Of a DNA stretch of 10,890 nucleotides, positions 5,546-10,841 are shown piece after piece (position 1 is the first letter of the stretch; every line of letters starts with the position of its first letter). The notes beneath the pieces are model-generated. The model was not told the DNA's origin. It did no database searches and saw only the letters and a list, made by a program, of their open reading frames with translations. Made by a program: the position numbers and the translations under genes. The DNA comes from a bacterium (lineage in GTDB: Bacteria; Patescibacteriota; Minisyncoccia; Phycocordibacterales; JAUSIJ01): NCBI GenBank assembly GCA_030647855.1, contig JAUSIJ010000062.1:1-10890 (forward strand), read 5' to 3'.

Positions 5546-6280
5546 CTAGGAAAGAACTTTTCGGCGGCGCTTGAGGAGAAGCGCGCCAGCGAACGGAAGC
5601 ATGGCAAGCGCTGATGGCTCGGGAGCGTTGACGAAGGCCAGGCCATATTCGAGTGCGTATTCGCCCTCGAAATGCCCACGCACTGAGGTCGATAGGTTCC
5701 AGTTCCACTCGGATCGGTAGTCATCGTACCACTCGGAGTAGTAGATGTTGCCGGACTCCATAATGGCGCGAAGGTCGAGCGTGTGGTCGAACTCGTTTGT
5801 GAAATCAGCGAGTTCGACAGTATCCCCTTTTGCCTGCCTGCCCATATTGAGCGATCCGGAGATATTGAGACTGCCGTCGGGGTAGGATTTCTCCTCACCC
5901 TTCTCGTCCCACTTCATGCCAGGATAGGTGTTGAGGTTCTCGTTGAGGTAAAAACCTCTCCGATAAACACTCATGCTCGAATTCGTTCCTTGCACCCCGA
6001 AGTTGTCCCCGCCTACGAGACCGCTCACATTGACCGACCAGTTGAATCGGGTCGGGTCCTGCCACTCGGTATAGAACTCGGACGACGTCCTTGTGACCTT
6101 CTGGTCACTGTGGATGTAGGCAGAGGCGTTTGAAGTGCCGTCCTCCCCATTCCAACCGCTGACGCTGGCGCTCAAGCCCGGTATGCCGAACCCTTTGCCA
6201 AAGCCCGGTTGAACCGCGGCCTCGGCGGAGAAAGACAGTAAGAGAACCACGATGACAGCAGCAAAAGAAAAGCGAAGCAT
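5546..6280 (-). CDS. Exported protein with PEP-CTERM-like sorting signal, unknown function
   Basis: 244 residues from the chosen start. An N-terminal signal peptide (MLRFSFAAVIVVLLLSFSAEA) is followed by a Gly/Ser/Asn/Trp/Tyr-rich secreted domain without known motifs (about 23-215). The C-terminus reads NAPEPSALAML, a hydrophobic stretch (223-236), then KRRRK. This is the three-part layout of PEP-CTERM proteins (Pro-Glu-Pro at 220-222, one membrane helix, basic tail), which exosortase processes for export to the surface or matrix in Gram-negative bacteria. The start at 6278-6280 is chosen because GGAAGGAG (6286-6293) lies 5 nt before it and the signal peptide begins there. A longer reading to 6367 would begin inside the promoter. 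The gene is a single unit with its own promoter (6358-6387). No exosortase is in the window. Confidence 0.8.
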   Translation of the reverse strand: MLRFSFAAVIVVLLLSFSAEAAVQPGFGKGFGIPGLSASVSGWNGEDGTSNASAYIHSDQKVTRTSSEFYTEWQDPTRFNWSVNVSGLVGGDNFGVQGTNSSMSVYRRGFYLNENLNTYPGMKWDEKGEEKSYPDGSLNISGSLNMGRQAKGDTVELADFTNEFDHTLDLRAIMESGNIYYSEWYDDYRSEWNWNLSTSVRGHFEGEYALEYGLAFVNAPEPSALAMLPFAGALLLKRRRKVLS

Positions 6281-6357
6281 GATAGCTCCTTCCATTGAAT
6301 GGCAGCTCTCGTTGGACACGCGTCCGCCGTATAGCCGCCTCCTATTGATCTTTTCCA

Positions 6358-6387
6358 AGTGTAGCACACCTAGCCCTTGCTTGTCAA
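6358..6387 (-). promoter_or_regulatory. Promoter of the PEP-CTERM-like gene
   Basis: TTGACA (6382-6387), 18-nt spacer ending in TGC, TACACT (6358-6363). The leader is about 70 nt. This fixes the start codon downstream, at 6280. Confidence 0.8.
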
Positions 6388-6473
6388 GTGCTTGTGGTTT
6401 TTGCCTTAAGTGGCAGAAATCTTTATTTTAAACAACCTCAACGACCGTTAAAAATCTTTAAAAGGCGCTAAAT

Positions 6474-6502
6474 AAAAAAGAGCACCGTATTTCAGATGCT
6501 CT
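6474..6502 (-). terminator. Intrinsic terminator of the 6533-7147 gene
   Basis: Minus-strand stem AGAGCATC (6495-6502) with GGTGCTCT (6479-6486), one G-T pair, 8-nt loop, followed by a run of Ts (6474-6479). It lies 30 nt after the stop. Confidence 0.85.
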
Positions 6503-6532
6503 ATATCTCACAGATTAGTATCCGCAAGATTT

Positions 6533-7147
6533 CTAACCGGGCTTGCGCACGGCCAGGAAACGGTAGCTGGCACTCCAAAGGCCGTCCCAGTAGTGGAGGC
6601 TCAGGCCCCGCCCGACACCGTCCCTGTAGAGGACCGGCACGCAGCGGTAGCCGCCCACCTCACCAACGGAGCCGAGAGCGATGATCGGGTACTTGCACTG
6701 CTCTTCGGGGTATTTCTCCCCGAAAGCCAGGAGGTGCTCGATCTTCGCCGGTTCCCACGGGTGCTCACGATCGTCCTCGGTGATGAGGCGGACGCCTTCT
6801 TCTGACGAAGGAATGTCCCGGTTAAAGTGGAAGAGTTTGGCTTCCAGTTCCACCGTTCCTTTCCCCTCGATCGGGAAGCGCTTGGCGGTGATGTCGTCGT
6901 TGACCCAGTCATACTTGCCGGCTTTGACCATATCGGCAAGCGACCGGTTGTAGTCGATGGTGAGAGTGTCCGGTGGAGCAGTCCTGGGGACTTTCGCCTC
7001 CTGTCCATCCACCCAGCAGAGCTCCTTGCGGAGAAATTTCTTGAGTTCCTGTTCCCATACATCACCCTCGTCACCAAGAAGATTCTTCTCGAGTTGATGA
7101 CGCAGTCCGATGTTCGCTCGGAGCGCGCTTCTGAGCATGGTATCCAT
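6533..7147 (-). CDS. Hypothetical protein, 204 residues
   Basis: No named function recognised. From memory it resembles uncharacterised proteins I associate with Parcubacteria-type genomes, but I cannot confirm this. It is soluble: no signal peptide or membrane segment. Visible segments: KYDWVNDDITAKRFP (about 78-92), an acidic region with SSEEGVRLITEDD, HLLAFGEKYPEEQCKYPI (about 138-155), LGSVGEVGGYRCVPVLYRDG and a C-terminal W/Y-rich strand ending RFLAVRKPG. The start at 7145-7147 is chosen because an AAAGGA SD (7156-7161) lies 8 nt upstream; the longer reading to 7210 has no ribosome site. Promoter 7238-7267 and terminator 6474-6502 make it a single-gene unit. The minus- and plus-strand ORFs over the same bases are shadows. 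Confidence 0.8.
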   Translation of the reverse strand: MDTMLRSALRANIGLRHQLEKNLLGDEGDVWEQELKKFLRKELCWVDGQEAKVPRTAPPDTLTIDYNRSLADMVKAGKYDWVNDDITAKRFPIEGKGTVELEAKLFHFNRDIPSSEEGVRLITEDDREHPWEPAKIEHLLAFGEKYPEEQCKYPIIALGSVGEVGGYRCVPVLYRDGVGRGLSLHYWDGLWSASYRFLAVRKPG

Positions 7148-7237
7148 GGTCAGAGTCCTTTCTTCCGCACAAAGCGGAGTTTCAGAGAACCTGATAGCGA
7201 TAGAAGGCACGCGCCTTGCTATACTATCTCTCCTTTA

Positions 7238-7267
7238 ATTCTACCATACCTCATCTTTACTTGTCAA
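7238..7267 (-). promoter_or_regulatory. Promoter of the 6533-7147 gene
   Basis: TTGACA (7262-7267), 18-nt spacer ending in TGG, TAGAAT (7238-7243). It gives a leader of about 85 nt. Its -35 lies 17 bp from the divergent yebC -35. Confidence 0.85.
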
Positions 7268-7283
7268 GAGCTTGAACGAGTTT

Positions 7284-7312
7284 TTGCAACCGCCAGAAAA
7301 AAGGGCTATACT
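7284..7312 (+). promoter_or_regulatory. Promoter of the yebC-ruvC operon
   Basis: TTGCAA (7284-7289), 17-nt spacer, TATACT (7307-7312). The -10 ends 16 nt before the yebC ATG, so the leader would be only about 10 nt. Confidence 0.75.
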
Positions 7313-7328
7313 GGGCATACTTTTAGCT

Positions 7329-7856
7329 ATGTCAGGTCACAACAAGTGGTCAAAAATCAAAAATAAGAAGGCCGTAACCGACGCCAGAAAAAGTAAGATC
7401 TTCGGCAAGATCGTGCGACTCCTCACGGTAGAGGCAAAAGCGGCCAAGGGTAATACAAGCTCCCCGGGCCTTAAAACTGCCATCGAAAAGGCAAAAGAGG
7501 TGAACATGCCGGCTGACAACATTCTGCGGGCCATCGAAAAAGCCAAGACGGACACTTCGGTCATGGAGCCGATTACTTATGAAGCCTATGGGCCTGGCGG
7601 AACAGCCCTCATTATCGAAGTACTGACCGATAATCGCAACAAAGCGGCAGCAGAGGTGCGCCACACACTTTCAAAGAACGGCTATGAACTGGCGGCTATG
7701 GGTGCCGCTACCTGGGCATTCGAGAAAAATGCGGAGGGCTGGCTAGCGAAAGTATCCGTCCCCATTTCCGACGAAGACGGCCAGAAACTCGAAACTCTTA
7801 TAAGCGATCTCGAAGAGAACGACGACGTGCAGGATGTCTACACAAACGCAGAATAA
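7329..7856 (+). CDS. yebC: YebC/TACO1-family protein, shortened form
   Basis: 175 residues. The start is the family-typical MSGHNKWSKIKNKK at 7329; the longer ORF to 7272 would begin upstream of the promoter. YebC/TACO1 proteins have been described as transcriptional regulators and as translation factors for difficult peptide stretches. Domain 1 (about 1-75) and the YEAYGPGGTALIIEVLTDNRNKAAAEVRH core (about 80-108) are intact, and the C-terminus has the usual DLEENDDVQDVYTNAE end. Usual family members are about 240-250 residues. The missing 65 or so fall between FEKNAEGWL and VPISDEDG, where others carry the middle part of domain 3. No frameshift is apparent. ruvC follows after 15 nt, the classical yebC-ruvC order. 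Confidence 0.93.
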   Translation: MSGHNKWSKIKNKKAVTDARKSKIFGKIVRLLTVEAKAAKGNTSSPGLKTAIEKAKEVNMPADNILRAIEKAKTDTSVMEPITYEAYGPGGTALIIEVLTDNRNKAAAEVRHTLSKNGYELAAMGAATWAFEKNAEGWLAKVSVPISDEDGQKLETLISDLEENDDVQDVYTNAE

Positions 7857-7871
7857 AATCTAAATAAAAGC

Positions 7872-8369
7872 ATGCGCATAATAGCCATTGATCCGGGATA
7901 TGAGCGCATGGGGCTCGCCGTACTTGAGCGTATAAACGGCAAAGATTCTCTCCTCTACTCCGATTGCTTCACCACCCCACGGGGAGACTCTCTCCCTGAT
8001 CGACTGGTTGCCCTTGGGAGCGAGCTCAAGCGAATTATCAAAGAGTATCATCCCTCGCTCCTCGCTACCGAGACGCTTTTTTTTACCAAAAATCAAAAAA
8101 CGGCGATGCACGTTGCGGAGGCACGAGGAGCCATACTTTATCTTGCCCGAGAAGCCGGACTTTCCGTTCACGAGTTCACCCCTCTGGCAGTAAAGATCGC
8201 CGTGACCGGCTACGGACGAAGCGATAAGGGACAGGTTACTGCCATGACAAAGCGACTGATCACGATCAGCAAGGAAATTAAATACGACGATGAGTATGAC
8301 GCTATCGCCATTGGTATTACCTGTCTTGCTTCACTCGTTCATGCTAAGCACTTAGCCCGCACTTCGTAA
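7872..8369 (+). CDS. ruvC: Holliday junction resolvase RuvC
   Basis: 165 residues, near the norm of about 170. RuvC is the dimeric RNase H-fold nuclease that cuts Holliday junctions bound by RuvAB. The acidic active site is visible: Asp7 in IDPGYERMG, Glu67 in LATETLFFTKNQ, and Asp140 with Asp143 in DDEYDAIAIGIT. The conserved GYGRSDKGQV segment (113-122) is present. It starts 15 nt after yebC and is probably translated from the same short-leader mRNA. A weak TAAAAT lies before its ATG and there is no SD. It converges with the 8462-8764 gene. No plus-strand T-tract terminator is visible between them. Confidence 0.95.
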   Translation: MRIIAIDPGYERMGLAVLERINGKDSLLYSDCFTTPRGDSLPDRLVALGSELKRIIKEYHPSLLATETLFFTKNQKTAMHVAEARGAILYLAREAGLSVHEFTPLAVKIAVTGYGRSDKGQVTAMTKRLITISKEIKYDDEYDAIAIGITCLASLVHAKHLARTS

Positions 8370-8407
8370 GATAGAAAATATCATATCTAGTGAGAGTTTG
8401 GATCAAT

Positions 8408-8432
8408 AAAAAAGACCTCGGTAAAAGAGGTC
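8408..8432 (-). terminator. Intrinsic terminator of the Phd-like gene
   Basis: Minus-strand stem GACCTC (8427-8432) with GAGGTC (8414-8419), 7-nt loop, then six Ts (8408-8413). It lies 30 nt past the stop codon at 8462. Confidence 0.85.
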
Positions 8433-8461
8433 CTGAGAAACGATCTCGAGGGCAGACAAGA

Positions 8462-8764
8462 TCACTTTTTCTTATCGATTCCTTCCAGCCATGATGTGTC
8501 CAGGCTGCCGTGTGGCGGTATCTCCATGGATTTGATTTCATCATCCAAGCGTTTGAGTTCACGCCGAGCTCTTTCGCGTTCTGCCTTCGTACGCTTGCCC
8601 ATTCCCATGGTCATAACCGGGCGTCCTTTACTCACAACCCTGATAATCTTGCCTTGTCGCGCCATCTGATTGTACTTGCCGACATTTGCGAGAAAATCTT
8701 TTTCATCTACGACTACTTCCGAGTGAGCTGCTGCAGCTCTCCGGGCTCTTTTCTTGCGGCCCAT
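8462..8764 (-). CDS. Phd/YefM-like antitoxin-fold protein, apparently orphan
   Basis: 100 residues. After a basic start (MGRKKRARRAAAA) the segment 17-53 (VVVDEKDFLANVGKYN, then RQGKIIRVVSKGRPVM) follows the Phd/YefM pattern of strand, helix, then a V-x-R-x-G-x-P-V hairpin that binds DNA. The second half is a highly charged helix (KAERERARRELKRLDDEIKSME), where such antitoxins wrap their toxin, and it ends in KKK. The start at 8762-8764 is set by CAGGAG (8771-8776), 6 nt upstream. The longer reading to 8839 would start inside the promoter. The gene has its own promoter and terminator, and no toxin ORF lies on either side. It may be a plain transcription factor or an orphan antitoxin. The fold is called by eye. 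Confidence 0.6.
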   Translation of the reverse strand: MGRKKRARRAAAAHSEVVVDEKDFLANVGKYNQMARQGKIIRVVSKGRPVMTMGMGKRTKAERERARRELKRLDDEIKSMEIPPHGSLDTSWLEGIDKKK

Positions 8765-8798
8765 GTGTAACTCCTGGATAAGAATCTTTTCTGTCCTA

Positions 8799-8827
8799 AA
8801 AGTAGCAAACAAACTACAACCACACAA
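8799..8827 (-). promoter_or_regulatory. Promoter of the Phd-like gene
   Basis: TTGTGT (8822-8827), 17-nt spacer ending in TGC, TACTTT (8799-8804). The hexamers are moderate but have the same extended -10 design as the other accessory genes. Confidence 0.55.
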
Positions 8828-8843
8828 GACCCCTCCCACCCAA

Positions 8844-9004
8844 GCAAGACATTACTTCTGCAAAACATTGCAAAGCCCGCAACTGCAAGGTTTTTGCCTT
8901 TTGACATTCTTGCGCCGAAGGCGTTAAGGCAAAAAGTTGCGGGCGTCGCATAGAAAAAGCACCCGCTGGGTGTTTTTTCGCGTTTTGCAGAAGCAATGTC
9001 TTGC
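8844..9004. repeat. 161-bp nested hairpin element with 23-bp inverted repeats
   Basis: Arms 8844-8866 and 8982-9004 match at 22 of 23 positions. Inside are two independent hairpins. The first is GCCCGCAACT (8875-8884) with its complement at 8935-8944, continued after a 7-nt bulge by TTTTGCCTT (8892-8900) with 8926-8934 and capped by GCGCC-GAA-GGCGT (8912-8924). The second is the terminator-like hairpin 8953-8979. There is no ORF. The whole could fold as a closed multi-branch RNA or as a DNA cruciform. A structured ncRNA or a non-autonomous mobile element are the main options. Confidence 0.75.
8953..8979. terminator. Terminator-like hairpin inside the 161-bp element
   Basis: CACCC (8960-8964) pairs with GGGTG (8968-8972), extended by A5/T5. 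The plus strand ends in six Ts (8973-8978) and the minus strand in five. It could work in both directions. Confidence 0.55.
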
Positions 9005-9010
9005 GCCTAC

Positions 9011-9019
9011 TTATCCACA
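9011..9019 (+). promoter_or_regulatory. Perfect DnaA-box sequence
   Basis: TTATCCACA, 6 nt after the 161-bp element, in front of an AT-rich stretch. It is the only exact match I found, and 9-mers of this kind occur by chance, so it is weak evidence for DnaA binding. Confidence 0.3.
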
Positions 9020-9030
9020 AGTTTTCATTG

Positions 9031-9058
9031 TTGCATTTCATTTTATATTTGATACAAA
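9031..9058 (+). promoter_or_regulatory. Possible promoter of the acidic small ORF
   Basis: TTGCAT (9031-9036), 16-nt spacer ending in TGA, TACAAA (9053-9058). The leader would be about 88 nt and hold an inverted repeat CTAGAG (9068-9073) / CTCTAG (9114-9119). Confidence 0.45.
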
Positions 9059-9152
9059 TAGGTCAATCTAGAGTCGAGCGCCTGCCTACCCCGATAAAAG
9101 GCGGCAAACAGAGCTCTAGTAAGGTCGCTTACAAAGCACTTAATTTAATCTT

Positions 9153-9305
9153 ATGGACGAGCTTGAGCCGACGGTTGGCGAAGACAAACTTGAAGAATCG
9201 ACCGGTTTTGGAGAAGAGAGTGAAGAAGTAGAAGAAGTAGAAGAGGAGGATGAGGAGGATGAGGACGATGAAAAAGAAGCTAGCCCCGGCGAAGAAACAG
9301 AGTGA
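9153..9305 (+). CDS. Highly acidic small protein, 50 residues (possible)
   Basis: The translation starts MDELEPTVGEDKLEES, becomes an almost pure Glu/Asp tract with a few Val, Ser and Gly (about 21-40) and ends KEASPGEETE. More than half of the residues are acidic, so it would be unfolded and soluble. It matches no family I know. In support, it ends 6 nt before a strong terminator, and a candidate promoter lies upstream. Against it are the lack of an SD, the low-complexity GAA/GAG run, and open overlapping frames: an antisense poly-Ser reading and another plus-strand reading. Both of those look like by-products of the repeat. Confidence 0.5.
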   Translation: MDELEPTVGEDKLEESTGFGEESEEVEEVEEEDEEDEDDEKEASPGEETE

Positions 9306-9310
9306 TAATC

Positions 9311-9348
9311 AAAAAACCCCCTCGGGAGAAACCCTCGGGGGCTTTTTT
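9311..9348. terminator. Bidirectional terminator between the acidic ORF and tyrS
   Basis: A6-C5 (9311-9321) pairs with G5 (9337-9341) and T6 (9343-9348), with an inner GGG/CCC stem. The plus strand ends in six Ts and so does the minus strand. It serves the convergent acidic ORF and tyrS, whose stop is at 9359. Confidence 0.9.
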
Positions 9349-9358
9349 GTTGCAAACA

Positions 9359-10708
9359 CTACTGTGGTTCTACTTTGATGAAGCGGTTACTCCCGATGCG
9401 ATACACAGCCGCTTCTGTTATTTTGTGAGCCGGATCGTCAATCCTTTTCCCGGACTGAACGTTCTTTATTGCTCCTTGTTCGACGAGTCGGCGATACTCA
9501 GCTTTTGATTTGACGAGCTTTTCTCGAAGCAGAATATCGGCAAGCAAGCTCTCTTTCGAAACAGCGACTGCCTGAAGGTCCGGCGGAACCTCTCCCCTCG
9601 CGAAGGTCGCGCTAAATGCCTCCTCTGCACCAGCGGCAGCTTTCTCACCGTGGTAAATGGCGGTGATCTCACGCGCCAAGCGCATTTTGGTGTCCTTGGG
9701 GTGGAGTTTCCCCGCCGCAAGTCCGGCTTCGATAGCTTTTATTTCCTCGGCCGGAGTGTACGTGCAAAGCTCGAAATAGTTTACAAGCGACGTGTCGGGG
9801 ATCGACATCACTTTACCGTACATGTCATTCGGCGCATCAGTAATCGAGATATAGTTTCCAAGGCTCTTGCTCATCTTCTCCTTGCCGTCAGTACCAGCTA
9901 GAATTTTGGTAGTAAGTACGGCCTGCGGCTCCTGCGGCTCGGGTTGATGCTTCATAACATCGCGGCCCATAAGCATATTGAATTTCTGGTCCGAACCACC
10001 GATCTCAAGATCACAGCCTCCGAAAATATGATAAATCATGGCCGAGTCGACGCCCTGGAGCACTGGGTAGAGCATTTCGTGCATGTAGAGCTCTTCGCCT
10101 GCCTTGAGGCGATCTTGAAAGAGGTCGCGCTCGATCAATCTGGCATGAGTTATCGTTCGCAGCGTGTACATGAGATTAAAGAGAGTTACCGTCCAGACGC
10201 GCTTATGACTGTCGCGGTTAATGATACGCTTACGATCCTCGAGCCATTGTCCGGTTTTTTCAGCCATCGTACCCTGGCCATAATCAGTCACCGAAATATA
10301 CCAAGCGGAATTTGGCGCCCAATCGTAAAGATTTTCTTCGAGTTTCAAGACTTTGCCGACCTGGGTGAGATAAGTATTTAAATTTTCATGCACCTCGGCA
10401 ATGCTCACTTCGGGCCGCGCTTTGCTCTTGCCTGTCGGATCTCCAATCTGCGCGGTAAAGTCGCCAATAAGAAAGACCACTTTGCAACCAATGTCCTGAA
10501 ATTGGCGCAGTTTGCGAAAGACGACAGCGTGGCCGAGATGAATGTCCGGCCGAGTGGGATCAATACCAAACTTTATGATGATATCTTTTGGATATTTGCC
10601 TTCGATTTTTTGCTCGAGTTTGCGGCGAAAAACGCCATCCGGGTCAATAAAATCAGCCACACCCCGAGTGAGTAGGTCGGAAATGATTTCTTCCTTTTTC
10701 AATACCAT
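9359..10708 (-). CDS. tyrS: Tyrosyl-tRNA synthetase (TyrRS)
   Basis: 449 residues, longer than the usual 400-425. It charges tRNA-Tyr with tyrosine in the cytoplasm. The class I signatures are KFGIDPTRPDIHLGH (46-60, the HIGH motif as HLGH) and KMSKS at 278-282. The SDQKFN segment (239-244) is typical of the TyrZ-like form. An S4-type RNA-binding domain (about 390-449) closes the protein. Compared with the TyrZ proteins I recall, the stretch between GDPTGKSKARPE and the LYPVLQG motif (about 130-215) is some 30 residues longer. The ATG at 10706-10708 has no SD. An extended -10 (TGT TAGATT) ends 6 nt upstream, so the mRNA may start at the ATG itself. A divergent gene begins at 10842. Confidence 0.96.
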   Translation of the reverse strand: MVLKKEEIISDLLTRGVADFIDPDGVFRRKLEQKIEGKYPKDIIIKFGIDPTRPDIHLGHAVVFRKLRQFQDIGCKVVFLIGDFTAQIGDPTGKSKARPEVSIAEVHENLNTYLTQVGKVLKLEENLYDWAPNSAWYISVTDYGQGTMAEKTGQWLEDRKRIINRDSHKRVWTVTLFNLMYTLRTITHARLIERDLFQDRLKAGEELYMHEMLYPVLQGVDSAMIYHIFGGCDLEIGGSDQKFNMLMGRDVMKHQPEPQEPQAVLTTKILAGTDGKEKMSKSLGNYISITDAPNDMYGKVMSIPDTSLVNYFELCTYTPAEEIKAIEAGLAAGKLHPKDTKMRLAREITAIYHGEKAAAGAEEAFSATFARGEVPPDLQAVAVSKESLLADILLREKLVKSKAEYRRLVEQGAIKNVQSGKRIDDPAHKITEAAVYRIGSNRFIKVEPQ

Positions 10709-10714
10709 GTCATA

Positions 10715-10723
10715 AATCTAACA
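10715..10723 (-). promoter_or_regulatory. Extended -10 promoter of tyrS
   Basis: The minus strand reads TGT TAGATT (hexamer 10715-10720), ending 6 nt before the ATG. No clear -35. The spacing predicts a leaderless transcript. Confidence 0.45.
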
Positions 10724-10813
10724 CAAAACCGTCATATTCTCATCGGTTCATGAATTGTTTAGCCAGAGCGCTTTATCATATTAGTATTGCGTAGTATTCT
10801 ACCCATTCCTCCG

Positions 10814-10830
10814 TGCTATAGTGGTACTAT
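10814..10830 (+). promoter_or_regulatory. Tandem extended -10 elements before the last gene
   Basis: TGC TATAGT (10814-10822) and TGG TACTAT (10822-10830) overlap by one base. The second ends 11 nt before the ATG at 10842. No -35 of the TTGACA type is visible. Confidence 0.45.
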
Positions 10831-10841
10831 TGCGTGGAAAT

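Noticed and set aside
5407..5898. 163-codon minus-strand ORF overlapping the end of ruvB and the PEP-CTERM-like gene
   Set aside because: It crosses the shared terminator and has neither SD nor motif. It is a shadow of the 5546-6280 gene.
6827..7366. 179-codon plus-strand ORF running into yebC
   Set aside because: Antisense to the 6533-7147 gene and crossing two promoters. The yebC start is clear at 7329.
9001..9231. 76-codon plus-strand ORF upstream of and overlapping the acidic ORF
   Set aside because: It begins next to the DnaA-box sequence, before the proposed promoter, has no SD, and ends in the repetitive stretch without a terminator.
9140..9355. 71-codon minus-strand ORF with a long serine run
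   Set aside because: The serine run is the antisense reading of GAA/GAG/GAT-rich codons of the acidic ORF, and it spans the terminator.
9944..10381. 145-codon plus-strand ORF inside tyrS
   Set aside because: Antisense shadow of a clearly conserved TyrRS gene.
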